From assembly GCA_016286365.1 (NCBI GenBank), contig JAEESN010000007.1:1-64000 (forward strand): a stretch of DNA of 64,000 nucleotides, given 5' to 3'. The position numbers and the translations under genes were made by a program. Below are positions 1 through 8,000 of the stretch, in pieces (the stretch's first letter is position 1; every line of letters begins with the position of its first letter). The notes beneath the pieces were generated by a model. That model ran no database searches. It was not told the DNA's origin and saw nothing but the letters and a program-made list of their open reading frames with translations. This DNA comes from Treponema sp. (GTDB taxonomy: Bacteria; Spirochaetota; Spirochaetia; Treponematales; Treponemataceae).

Positions 1-99
1 GATTTGGTTGAATATATTACATATTACAACACAGAGCGTATTAAAATGGGATTAAACGGCCTGAGCCCTATTGAATTTAGAGCTCAATATGCCGCATAA
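1..99 (+). CDS. IS3-family transposase (OrfB), 3' end only
   Basis: The first 99 bases read in frame as 32 residues and a TAA stop. They contain NTERIKMGLNGLSPIEF, the typical C-terminal tail of the DDE integrase-type OrfB of IS3/IS150 elements. The start lies outside the window. About 28 bases after the stop is an IS-like terminus, so the rest of the element should lie to the left. Family assignment rests on the tail motif alone. Confidence 0.8.
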   Translation, partial: DLVEYITYYNTERIKMGLNGLSPIEFRAQYAA

Positions 100-127
100 T
101 TTTGTCTATAAAAAAGGGTTCAGTTCA
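100..127 (+). mobile_element. Right terminus of the IS3-family element
   Basis: Read on the minus strand, 127 downwards begins TGAACTGAACCC followed by an AT-rich stretch. IS150-group ends commonly begin TGAACTG-ACCC and IS3 elements end in 5'-TG...CA-3'. The terminus abuts a truncated resistance-type gene and supplies its stop codon, so 127 is the probable insertion boundary. The left inverted repeat is outside the window and a target-site duplication cannot be tested. Confidence 0.65.
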
Positions 128-361
128 CCCTGTGGCTTCATTCTTCTCATAAGCAATCACCTTTGGAACAGGAAGCTTACCTTCCAGCCAGCGCATCATC
201 ACAACTGTTTCATCATTTTTTCCAGAGGCCTTTTCTATCTTAAGAACACAGTCATCAAACATCAAAACCTTTGCCTGCGACTTTCCCATATCATCAAAAG
301 TGTACTTTTTGCCCGAAACCAGTGCTTTGATTTTTTCTGGAAGATTGAGATTTTCTGACAT
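125..361 (-). pseudogene. Aminoglycoside phosphotransferase (APH(3')-type), truncated by IS
   Basis: Seventy-eight residues match the N-terminal lobe of APH(3')-type kinases: a GKSQAKVLMF segment where family members have the nucleotide-loop start, then MMRWLEGKLPVPKV, nearly identical to the same block in APH(3')-III enzymes. The family is about 260 residues, so the catalytic HGD..N and DxG loops are missing. The reading frame ends at a TGA formed by the IS terminus. An AGAGG ribosome site precedes the ATG at 361. It cannot be an active kinase. The gene lies 11 bases after a broken metallo-hydrolase gene on the same strand. Confidence 0.75.
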
Positions 362-372
362 TTCTAACCTCT

Positions 373-550
373 TTACGAATCCAATAAATCGGCCAGTGTA
401 TCTGATGTCTCTACTGGCTCCCAGTGACCTTCCACACAGGTTTCAGGATTAAGCGCTTTGATTTTATCTAACATATCCAAGGTTAGGGCGGTCTCTTTCT
501 GATTCATAAGGCATAATCCAGATATGTTCAGATATTTTTTTAAGTTCCAT
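373..550 (-). pseudogene. Metallo-beta-lactamase-fold hydrolase, internally deleted
   Basis: From the ATG at 550 one frame reads MELKKISEHIWIMPY..ERDRPNLGYV, a typical start for MBL-fold hydrolases, then stops. Overlapping it, another frame continues with LDMLDKIKALNPE..CVEGHWEPV..LADLLDS, which resembles the C-terminal end of the same family, where a GHWxP motif supplies a metal-ligand region. The central HxHxDH block is absent. The simplest reading is an internal deletion that joined the two ends out of frame. A 63-residue ORF starting at 564 covers the second part but has no convincing ribosome site. Confidence 0.5.
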
Positions 551-603
551 AGTTTTATCTTCATTGTCTTTTTATGCTAAGTATAACTTCTCCTTATCTC
601 ATC

Positions 604-681
604 CGTCATTGCGAAGGCGCAGCCCGTGGCAATCCACTTATCTGTATTTATGGATAGCTTCGGCTTCTGCTCACAATGACG
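604..681. repeat. Palindromic intergenic element (CGTCATTG...CAATGACG)
   Basis: The 78-bp block starts CGTCATTGCGAAG and ends CTCACAATGACG, so its ends are inverted copies. Inside is a GTGGCAATCCA segment with a partial complement, TGGATAGCTTCGG. Elements beginning CGTCATTGCGA..GTGGCAATCC are scattered in many bacterial genomes as non-coding palindromic repeats. It sits just downstream of rsgA (minus strand) and could act as a 3' hairpin. Confidence 0.75.
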
Positions 682-686
682 TATTT

Positions 687-1733
687 TTAAACATTCCATC
701 CTTGATAGCGGTTTTTCTGGTACTCTCTTGTAAACTTAGCAATCTGCATCATCTTGGCTTTGCCCCATTCATTTTCCTGATGAAGCTGCTGATACGTTGC
801 CCATCGCTCTTCACTCAGAGTGCCGTCTGCCAAAGCCGCAAGAACTGCGCAGCCCGGTTCATTTGTATGAGAGCAGTCGTTGAACTTGCACTGGTCAAAG
901 AGCTCAACTACATCAGAAAAAGTTTCATCAATTCCTTCTTCCATGTCTAGCACGCCGATTTCACGCAGGCCCGGAGTGTCCATAATCCAAGCTCCGTTCT
1001 GCAGCTGGAACAACTGTCGGTAGGTTGTGGTATGTCGCCCCTTGTCGTCTGAATCGCGGATGTGATTTACCTTCATCAGTTCACCGCCATTCAGAGTATT
1101 GAGCAGGGTGGACTTACCAACTCCCGAAGAACCAACAAGCGCAATTGTTTTATCCTTCTGCATGTAAGGTTCAAGCTTTTCAATGCCGTATCCAGTCAGC
1201 GAACTGATTGCAATAACATCTGCCTTGTCGCAGACTGCCTGAGTGATTTCTACCTTAAGGTCAACATCATCACACAAATCTGCTTTAGACAAAATTACAA
1301 CAGGCTTGGCCCCGGTGTTCAATGTAATAGAAACATAACGCGCAATTCTGTTTTCACTGTAATCCTGATTAAGCGAAGTAACAATAAAAACATAATCAAA
1401 GTTTGCAACGATAGTTTCTTCCAAAAGATTTTTTACAAACCCTTCTGCATGACCGCTTCTGTTAGGGCGTTTGAATACGGTGTTACGAGGCAGCACTTGG
1501 TCAATCAGCGCGTCGCCATATTCATTTGTAATAACCTTAACATAGTCACCGACAACAGGCGGTTCAAGCCCAAGATTGTAAATTTTTCCTTTAAGCTTTC
1601 CAAGAAGCTCAGTGTCTGCATTTACACTTTTATCTTCTCCACACGGCAAAAGTGTAAAAAGATTTTTCTGTACGCATGATACACGCGCAATAATTGTATT
1701 ATTTGTTTTCAATTTTAAGATTCCTAAAAGCAA
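687..1733 (-). CDS. rsgA: Ribosome small-subunit GTPase RsgA
   Basis: RsgA (YjeQ) is a circularly permuted GTPase that checks late maturation of the 30S subunit. The order of motifs is diagnostic: an N-terminal OB-fold (about 12-85), G4 as SKAD (149-152), then the P-loop GSSGVGKS (201-208) and DTPG (252-255). A C-terminal zinc motif follows with C282, C287, H289 and C295 in the family spacing C-x4-C-x-H-x5-C. At 348 residues it is of normal length. The start taken is TTG at 1733. A second TTG at 1712 has a better GGA site nine bases upstream and would give a protein seven residues shorter. It stands alone on the minus strand. Confidence 0.93.
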   Translation of the reverse strand: MLLGILKLKTNNTIIARVSCVQKNLFTLLPCGEDKSVNADTELLGKLKGKIYNLGLEPPVVGDYVKVITNEYGDALIDQVLPRNTVFKRPNRSGHAEGFVKNLLEETIVANFDYVFIVTSLNQDYSENRIARYVSITLNTGAKPVVILSKADLCDDVDLKVEITQAVCDKADVIAISSLTGYGIEKLEPYMQKDKTIALVGSSGVGKSTLLNTLNGGELMKVNHIRDSDDKGRHTTTYRQLFQLQNGAWIMDTPGLREIGVLDMEEGIDETFSDVVELFDQCKFNDCSHTNEPGCAVLAALADGTLSEERWATYQQLHQENEWGKAKMMQIAKFTREYQKNRYQGWNV

Positions 1734-1781
1734 GAGTTAATATCCATGGGTGGATATCCAGTACAACTCCGCTCTCAGGAG

Positions 1782-1887
1782 CCTAAAATAGAGAATCCGT
1801 TAAAAAACGAGCCGATAGGGTCGTTTTAGGATTATCGAAAGAATGGCTCAGAGGCAAGCTATGCTTGCCGACTTGTTATATATAAAA
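1782..1887 (+). repeat. Dispersed two-stem repeat, copy A
   Basis: Outer stem CCTAAAA (1783-1789) pairs with TTTTAGG (1824-1830). A second perfect stem is GGCAAG (1853-1858) with CTTGCC (1864-1869), and the block ends in TTATATATAAA. The same order of parts recurs at 18426-18532. Just to the left is the perfect inverted repeat TATCCA-TGGG-TGGATA (1741-1756). Within the 1734-2111 gap I otherwise see only a short open frame (1843-1953, 36 codons) and the promoter of the toxin-antitoxin operon. Confidence 0.6.
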
Positions 1888-2076
1888 GCGGAGGTCGAAG
1901 AACTAATAAAACGCGAATCAATCATAAATCTTTCTCAACCTCCTTTTGTATAAGTTATTCAAAGAGTATCAAAAAGTTTGCTATAAATCAAGACAGAAAA
2001 AAATGATTTGCAAATCTTTTAAAATTATTACTCTTTTAAGGTAAATAGAAAATTGACATAAAATGTAAATAATAAA

Positions 2077-2105
2077 TTGACTTTAAAACTTTTCCCTTTT
2101 ATACT
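2077..2105 (+). promoter_or_regulatory. Sigma-70 promoter, leaderless
   Basis: TTGACT (2077-2082), a 17-base spacer and TATACT (2100-2105) make a near-consensus promoter. The next six bases, AAAACC, lead straight into the ATG at 2112, so transcription should begin at or next to the start codon. No ribosome site fits in that space. Confidence 0.8.
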
Positions 2106-2111
2106 AAAACC

Positions 2112-2666
2112 ATGAAAGAATTACTTCGTTCATTACGAAATAAAAATAATTATTCTCAAAGTGCCGTGGCTGACTATCTTGAAATTTCAAGACAGATGTA
2201 TAACAAATATGAAAACGGCACAGCAGAACCCTCGCTTAAGAACATAAAAAAATTATGCGAATTATATAAGGTTTCGGCTGATTTATTTTTAGGCAATATA
2301 ACGAACGATGAGAAAAAATCTGCCTATTCATATGATTCAAAATATTCTTCCGGAATGAATATTGCATCTCCGGCAGCTCCTTATGGCAAATCACAAACAA
2401 AGCCAAATTCAAAAAGCTTGCTTGCAGAATTAATCAAACTCATACCATTATTGCGTTTAAGCGAACAGATTTCTTTAATGTCCAGGCTTGCCGCAATTAT
2501 TGAAAATCAAACTTGTGTTCCTGAACCCCCAGTTATCAAAACAAAGAAAATGAAAAAGATTCCGGACGCTGCGTATAATCAGTATTTAAATTCCGCCGAA
2601 TCAAAAAAAATACGCAATAGCAGTCTGGCTTCTATAAGGGAGATTTTAAAAAATGATGAATGGTGA
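2112..2666 (+). CDS. XRE-family HTH antitoxin/regulator
   Basis: Residues 4-62 form a Cro/C1-type helix-turn-helix (YSQSAVADYLEISRQMYNKY, then EPSLKNIKKLCELYKV). A low-complexity linker follows (about 75-105), then a C-terminal tail rich in basic residues that ends in a helical stretch. The gene overlaps the downstream MazF-like toxin by 14 bases, so the tail is the likely toxin-neutralising part and the HTH the autoregulatory part. That is inference from toxin-antitoxin organisation. At 184 residues it is longer than most MazE-type antitoxins. It is preceded by a strong promoter with no room for a 5' leader. Confidence 0.8.
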   Translation: MKELLRSLRNKNNYSQSAVADYLEISRQMYNKYENGTAEPSLKNIKKLCELYKVSADLFLGNITNDEKKSAYSYDSKYSSGMNIASPAAPYGKSQTKPNSKSLLAELIKLIPLLRLSEQISLMSRLAAIIENQTCVPEPPVIKTKKMKKIPDAAYNQYLNSAESKKIRNSSLASIREILKNDEW

Positions 2667-2991
2667 AATCTGGTGGGTAGATTTCCAGGAACCCCGAGGC
2701 AGCACACCTGCATTTATAAGACCTGGAATTGTTGTTCAGAATAATGAATTGAATAACAGTGAACTGAATTCTACAATCGTAATTCCTATAACAACAAACT
2801 GCAGATTAGCCGACTACAAAGGAAATGTCTTTCTTAATAAATCTGATTCAAAACTCTCAAAAGATTCTGTTGCTTTGTGTTCTCAGATTACAACAGTAGA
2901 TAAGCAGTCATTGCTCGAAAAAAAATCCCGATTATCGTCAGATTTGTTAGAAGAAATATACGAAGAAATTTCCTGGGTATTGGAAAACTGA
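2653..2991 (+). CDS. MazF/PemK-type endoribonuclease toxin
   Basis: The 112-residue protein has the MazF fold signature: GEIWWVDFQEPRGST at the N-terminus, the conserved RPGIVVQN strand, a central TIVIPITTN strand and SVALCSQITTVDK containing the conserved serine/threonine block. MazF toxins cleave mRNA at short motifs. The start is ATG at 2653 or 2656, inside the antitoxin gene, which implies translational coupling. Partnering with an XRE-type rather than MazE-type antitoxin is a known but less common arrangement. A palindromic terminator follows. Confidence 0.88.
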   Translation: MMNGEIWWVDFQEPRGSTPAFIRPGIVVQNNELNNSELNSTIVIPITTNCRLADYKGNVFLNKSDSKLSKDSVALCSQITTVDKQSLLEKKSRLSSDLLEEIYEEISWVLEN

Positions 2992-3026
2992 ATTCCCCCA
3001 CGGAAACGATGTCTCCGCAGGGAATT
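2991..3026. terminator. Bidirectional hairpin between convergent genes
   Basis: AATTCCC (2991-2997) pairs with GGGAATT (3020-3026) and CGGA (3001-3004) with TCCG (3014-3017), around a nine-base loop. It lies between the toxin gene and the convergent sigma-factor gene and is followed by a T-rich tract on the plus strand. Confidence 0.6.
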
Positions 3027-3030
3027 GATT

Positions 3031-4680
3031 TTATTCTGGCAGACGGTCGCTGAACATCAAAAGGTTGGCGGCAATTTTTTCGGCGGTGGTTAGTGGGCGG
3101 AAAACTTTGCTTTCGTAAAGAATGTCCAAAACCATCATGGCAACTGTTGAGCCTATTGCAAAATGCATCACGTCTACAATCACCCGGTCCTGGATCTGCG
3201 GCGGATACTGTCTGGCCATAACCATTGCCTGTTCCAGAGCGTAGTTTGCAAATTCTTTTAAAAGGCTTTCATCTGGCTTTGGAATGAGGTTTGCAAATTC
3301 ATCCCAGGATTTTTTTACAATCATGATGTTCACTTTTCCGTCTTTTGAAAGATAACCGCGGTCACGAAGGCGTTTAAACTTTTCGGCTGTAGCTTTGGAT
3401 TCTGTGATTGCACCGGTGATAATTTCGTAAAGGCTTTCGTAATCAGAGTTCAGGTTGTTTTCCCACGCACCCTTTCTTGAATCAAATCTTGTGTCACACG
3501 ACCATGAATACAAACACGGGTACTTTTCTGAATCCCTTGTCATTTCTCCGCAGCACCAGAAATCCTGGCTTTTATATTTAGAGATTTCATCATCACTTTT
3601 AAAATCCGGATCAAGAATTTTAGTCTCTGTTTCCACGCTTACAAAATAATCTGCACCATCTAGAGTTTTGATTCTGTGTTTTGATAAATCCTTTTCAACC
3701 GGCAAGGCACATTTTGAATCGATGGCATAAAAGATTGCGGCTGCTTCCAAAAGTTCACGGTTACCGCCGGGGATGTAAACATCAGTATCCTTTAATTTTT
3801 CAACTGCGGCCCTTACCTTTGGAACATATTTTTCTGCAAGAATCTTTGCAACCTTATACTGCATCAAAACATTGTTGTGCTCGGCTTCCAAAGACCATTG
3901 TTTTGGTGAAAATTTTACGTAAGTTGTATAGCGATTGCCCTTTGTTTCAACTAAAAATCCGTTTGCGGCAAGAAGATTGATTTTATCTTCGAGGTAAACA
4001 GGTGTCATTCCCAGGTCTTCGGCAATTTCTGCAACAGTTTTTGGCTCTTCGTACACGCTGTACACAATATTTAAGTTGATTTTGTCACTAAGGTAATATT
4101 CAGGCCCGCCGTTTTTTCCAGGTCTGCCGTTGTGACTAAATCCCAATGCCTTAACAGGCGAAAGTCCTAAGCTTCCAATTTTTCTTTCCATAGTAAATCC
4201 TTCCTTTAAATCATTACGAGCTTTGTTCAAGTGCCACTTGACGGTACCAGCGGGAAGAGCTTTTTCCTTTGCAATTTGTGCAATGCTCTTTCCTTCGTAA
4301 TAAAAGGAATACACTATTTCGCGCCGACTCGAAGATAAAAATCCGATTTCCTTACGGAGCTTTTTGATTTCCTCTTCTGCTTCTCCTAAATCATACTCAT
4401 CATAAAAAGAAGGTTCATAGCCATCCATGCCGTCAAGCGAAACACCGCCTTTCATCTTGATTTGATTCACATATTTTGCATAAACATGTTCACAAATTCG
4501 CCAGATATAGCCTTCAACATTCACAATGTCACCGGCACTCAGCATGGAAAGATAAACTTCCTTAAGCATTTCACCAGAAAGTTCTTCGGCTTCGTCATAA
4601 GAAAAAGCCTTTTTCACGGCAAAACCATAAATCTTAGAAGAGTATTTTACGATTAACTTATCAGCCTTTTGTTTTTCCAT
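3031..4680 (-). CDS. ECF-type sigma factor with long C-terminal extension
   Basis: The first ~165 residues are a sigma-70-family ECF factor: region 2 at about 8-75 (ending in the RICEHVYAKYVNQ helix) and region 4 at about 105-162 (LSSSRREIVYSFYYEGKSIAQIA, then GTVKWHLNKARNDLKE). ECF factors are usually about 170-200 residues. This one is 549. Residues ~205-260 look like a winged helix (TVAEIAEDLGMTPVYLEDK), and the remaining ~290 residues are unassigned. No anti-sigma gene is adjacent, so the extension may do the sensing or inhibition (inference). A perfect palindrome sits 18 bases upstream of the start. Confidence 0.8.
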   Translation of the reverse strand: MEKQKADKLIVKYSSKIYGFAVKKAFSYDEAEELSGEMLKEVYLSMLSAGDIVNVEGYIWRICEHVYAKYVNQIKMKGGVSLDGMDGYEPSFYDEYDLGEAEEEIKKLRKEIGFLSSSRREIVYSFYYEGKSIAQIAKEKALPAGTVKWHLNKARNDLKEGFTMERKIGSLGLSPVKALGFSHNGRPGKNGGPEYYLSDKINLNIVYSVYEEPKTVAEIAEDLGMTPVYLEDKINLLAANGFLVETKGNRYTTYVKFSPKQWSLEAEHNNVLMQYKVAKILAEKYVPKVRAAVEKLKDTDVYIPGGNRELLEAAAIFYAIDSKCALPVEKDLSKHRIKTLDGADYFVSVETETKILDPDFKSDDEISKYKSQDFWCCGEMTRDSEKYPCLYSWSCDTRFDSRKGAWENNLNSDYESLYEIITGAITESKATAEKFKRLRDRGYLSKDGKVNIMIVKKSWDEFANLIPKPDESLLKEFANYALEQAMVMARQYPPQIQDRVIVDVMHFAIGSTVAMMVLDILYESKVFRPLTTAEKIAANLLMFSDRLPE

Positions 4681-4697
4681 CTTATTACATCATACTT

Positions 4698-4711
4698 AAA
4701 ACTATAGTTTT
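4698..4711. promoter_or_regulatory. Perfect 14-bp palindrome upstream of the ECF sigma gene
   Basis: AAAACTATAGTTTT is a perfect palindrome 18 bases upstream of the sigma-factor start. Its position suits an operator or part of the promoter. No protein can be assigned to it. Confidence 0.4.
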
Positions 4712-4772
4712 TTGGTACCCGCATATATAGTGCAGTGATTTGGAAAAAGGTTGGTAAATTTATGGAATAATT

Positions 4773-4975
4773 TTAGTCTTTATCCAGAAAACCCATTTTT
4801 TGAAGTTCTTCTTTATGGCTTGGACTGTTTGGATAGAGATCCTTGTATTCTTGCAGATAATATGTTCGTTTTTGGTTGTAAATGCGCCCTCGGTTTTTTA
4901 ATTCATTTATTCTCTGCTGATTGTTTTGTTTGTAAAGATTTAATTGTTCTGTCCTTTGGAACTGAATTTTAAAAA
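4773..4975 (-). pseudogene. Short coding-like remnant without a start codon
   Basis: The minus strand carries about 65 codons with protein-like composition (FQRTEQLNLYKQNNQQRINE, then YNQKRTYYLQEYKDLYPNS and KEELQKMGFLDKD) ending at TAA 4773-4775. It has no ATG, GTG or TTG with a ribosome site and runs into a poly-T stretch upstream. It is glutamine- and tyrosine-rich and probably helical, and looks like the C-terminal end of a lost gene. It is the only gene-like content I see in 4681-5049. Confidence 0.35.
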
Positions 4976-5049
4976 AAAATTTGAGATTTAGCCAATATTG
5001 GCCGATAATATATGCGGTGGAGTTTACTCAAGGTTTTAAAGAGGTTTTT

Positions 5050-8000
5050 ATGATGAAAAACAGAAAACTTTTATGTGTTTTAGGATTTATTTGTCTTAGT
5101 GCACTCCAGTTGTTTGCTCATGGTAAGAAAGATGTCGAAGAGATATCGGTTGATAACCTTCAGAGCTGGCAGGCAAAGGTAGATCTTGAAAGTCGTACCA
5201 AGAAAAAGGCCACAAAGTACAATATTATGATTACGGCTACTGACCTTGGTGGAAATACGACTGTAGAGGGACCATTTAACATTTACGTAGACCCTGAATC
5301 TGATAAGCCAATTGTCGGTATTACAAACCCTTACGTAGATATGAGGGTTGTAGGTAACCTTAACATTGTAGGTACCTGTGTTGATGATGATGGTGTAAGT
5401 AAAGTTGTGCTTATCCTCGATGAAGGCAAGGTGAACCAGGCCGGGGAAAGCATCGAAAAAACCGTTCAGGCAAAAGGACAGGAATTCTGGTCATACTACC
5501 TCGACACAAACGATCTTGATGAAGGTCCACATACAATCAAAGTCATCGGATACGATATTAACGGACTCGAAAGTGATCCTTATGTCCTTAGATGGCAGCT
5601 TGACCGTAAACAGCCTGTAACAGAGGTTCAGAACCTTGGAATGGGACAGCTTGTATGCGGTAACGTTTCTTTTAAAGGACAGGTTGGAGACGGAAACGGT
5701 ATTAAAGAGCTTTATTATTCAACAGATAATGGAGAATTCTTTAGTCCGGTAAGCGTTTCTTCATCAAAAGAAAATAAAACAAAGACTAAAAATGCCCTCT
5801 GTAACTTCAGTTTTTCTGTAGATACAAAGAAATTCCCTGACGGACCATCTGTAATCTGGTTTAAAGCCGTAGACGAAGCGGGTTCTGTGGGATATTATTC
5901 ATTCCTTTACTTTATAGATAATACAAAACCTGATGTTCAGATTATTTATCCGGAAGACGGACAGGTTGTAAACGGAAAATTCTGTGCAGCCGGATTTGCT
6001 AAAGATTCAATGGGAATTTCTTCACTTTCATGGCAGTTTGGTGATCAGAAAGGTGAATTTGAACTTGTTCCTGGAAACCCATACTGGTCTTTGGAAATCG
6101 ATGCAGTAAATTCTAAGAGTAAATCAGGAAAGCTTGTAATTCGTTCTGTTGATAAGGCAGGAAACGTTGTAGAAGCTTCTAAAAATATTTCTATTGACCC
6201 TGACAGCGATAAACCTGTAGCAACAATTGCAGATCCACAGCCTGGAAAATTATATGCAGGCGACAGTGAACCGGTTTATGTCCGCGGTTTTGTAAAAGAT
6301 GATGATAGAGTTGGCAAGGTTGTTGTTCAGCTTGATTCAAATACTCCTGTTGAATACGAAACAAACGGTGCTTACAGCTATACTTTCTGTAAAGCTTCTG
6401 AACTTTCGGCAGGAAGCCATAAAATCACTGTAACTCCTTACGACGAAAACGGAGTAGCAGGTAATTCTGTTTCTGTAACTGTTGAATCAAAGGGTGTTGC
6501 TCCAACATTCAGCGGCGCTGTGATGAGCGGAACTGCCTTTAAAAACGGTATGGAAATCCATCCGGAAACAAACGGTGTATTCGAAGTAAATGTTTCTGCA
6601 GGACTTGGATTAACTTCTGTTGAAACAAAACTCACAGGAGCCGGTATTTCCGAAGAAAAATCAGTTGAATTAAAGAATGCAGGTTCATATAAAGTTTCTA
6701 TTCCGGTAACTGCAACCGGCGGAAGAGGTATGATGAACATTGATATTAAGGCAACAGACTCAATCGGTCGTGTTTCCATGTATCGTGCTTTCTTCCATAT
6801 AACAGAAACTTCTAAAATTAAGAGCGATACACTCCAGCTTGTATTAGACGACAGTGTATTTGTAGAATCAGACGGAATTTTACGCGTTCAGAACAATCCT
6901 GAAATTCCTGTAAGCGGTTATGTAATCGGTGGAAATGCTACAGCAGTAGAAATTTCTCCATCAACTCCGTTTGCAAGAGCTAAACTCGTAGGAAATTCAG
7001 TTGTAATCGAAGCCGGAAGGGCAGTTGGTTCTTCTGAGCCGGTTAAGATTCGTGTAAGAACAGACAGAAACGGTCGTGTTGTTGAATCAAAACCAATCAT
7101 ATTCGTAAACGATTCAGCTCTTCCAACTTTCTCTTCTGTAAGGGCAAATAACGCTCGTGTAGAAGGAAAAGTAGTCGATGGAAAGAGCGGATCAGTAAGA
7201 ATTACCGGTAATGTTGCCTGCGAAACAGGACTTTTAAAGGTTTCTTACAGACTTTTACGCATTATGGCAACAGTAGATCCAAAAACAAACGTTGTTACAA
7301 AGATTACTCAGTCAGTTGATCCAGAATACAAGGCTGCAACTCTTGCAGGCGGTTCATTCGGAATCAATCTTGACACTCAGGATCTTGGAACAGGTTATTT
7401 TGTTGTAGAAATCCTTGCAGAAAGCAGAGCCGGAAACAAAACTTCTGCTGCTGTTGTAGTTTCTACACTTCCAGACATTGCAGAAAACGAAGAAGGTGCA
7501 AAAATTGCAGCTCCAAAACTGTTTAATGCATGGTTCGAAAGCCACGATTTATTTGGTGTAGCAGTTTACCAGGGCGAAATCGACAAAAACGTAGAAATCT
7601 TCCCTCGTTCTTCTATGAAAGTAGGAGCAAACTCATTCCAGATGACAGTTAATGCAGGCGGAGCTTCTTCTACATTCAAATCACCTTCTGTAAATAAACA
7701 GGCAGAACTTCAGGCACGCTTCTCTAATTTTGATGATGGTACTTACTACAGCGGTATGGCTGTAACTTTACCAAAGGATTCAAATAAGACAGAAAAGCAC
7801 ACTTTAAGAATGTTCATCAGTACAGGAGCTTCTGTTGGTTCTGTATCTTACGAAATCTACGGAGATTCAGTTCCTGGCGGTGATGCAAAACAGTCTGGTT
7901 CAGCAAAAGTAAGTAAAGATGGTGATGGAAGATATTATGCAGATATTCCTGTTGGAAATCTTCCTGCACGTATAAATCATGTTAAGGCAGTTGTAAAAGC

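Noticed and set aside
4751..4972. 73-residue plus-strand ORF before the giant gene
   Set aside because: No ribosome site and cysteine-rich, unlikely composition; the opposite strand has better coding character.
4981..5049. Upstream TTG start for the giant protein
   Set aside because: It would place 23 extra residues before the signal peptide; ATG 5050 has a ribosome site and a correct signal sequence.
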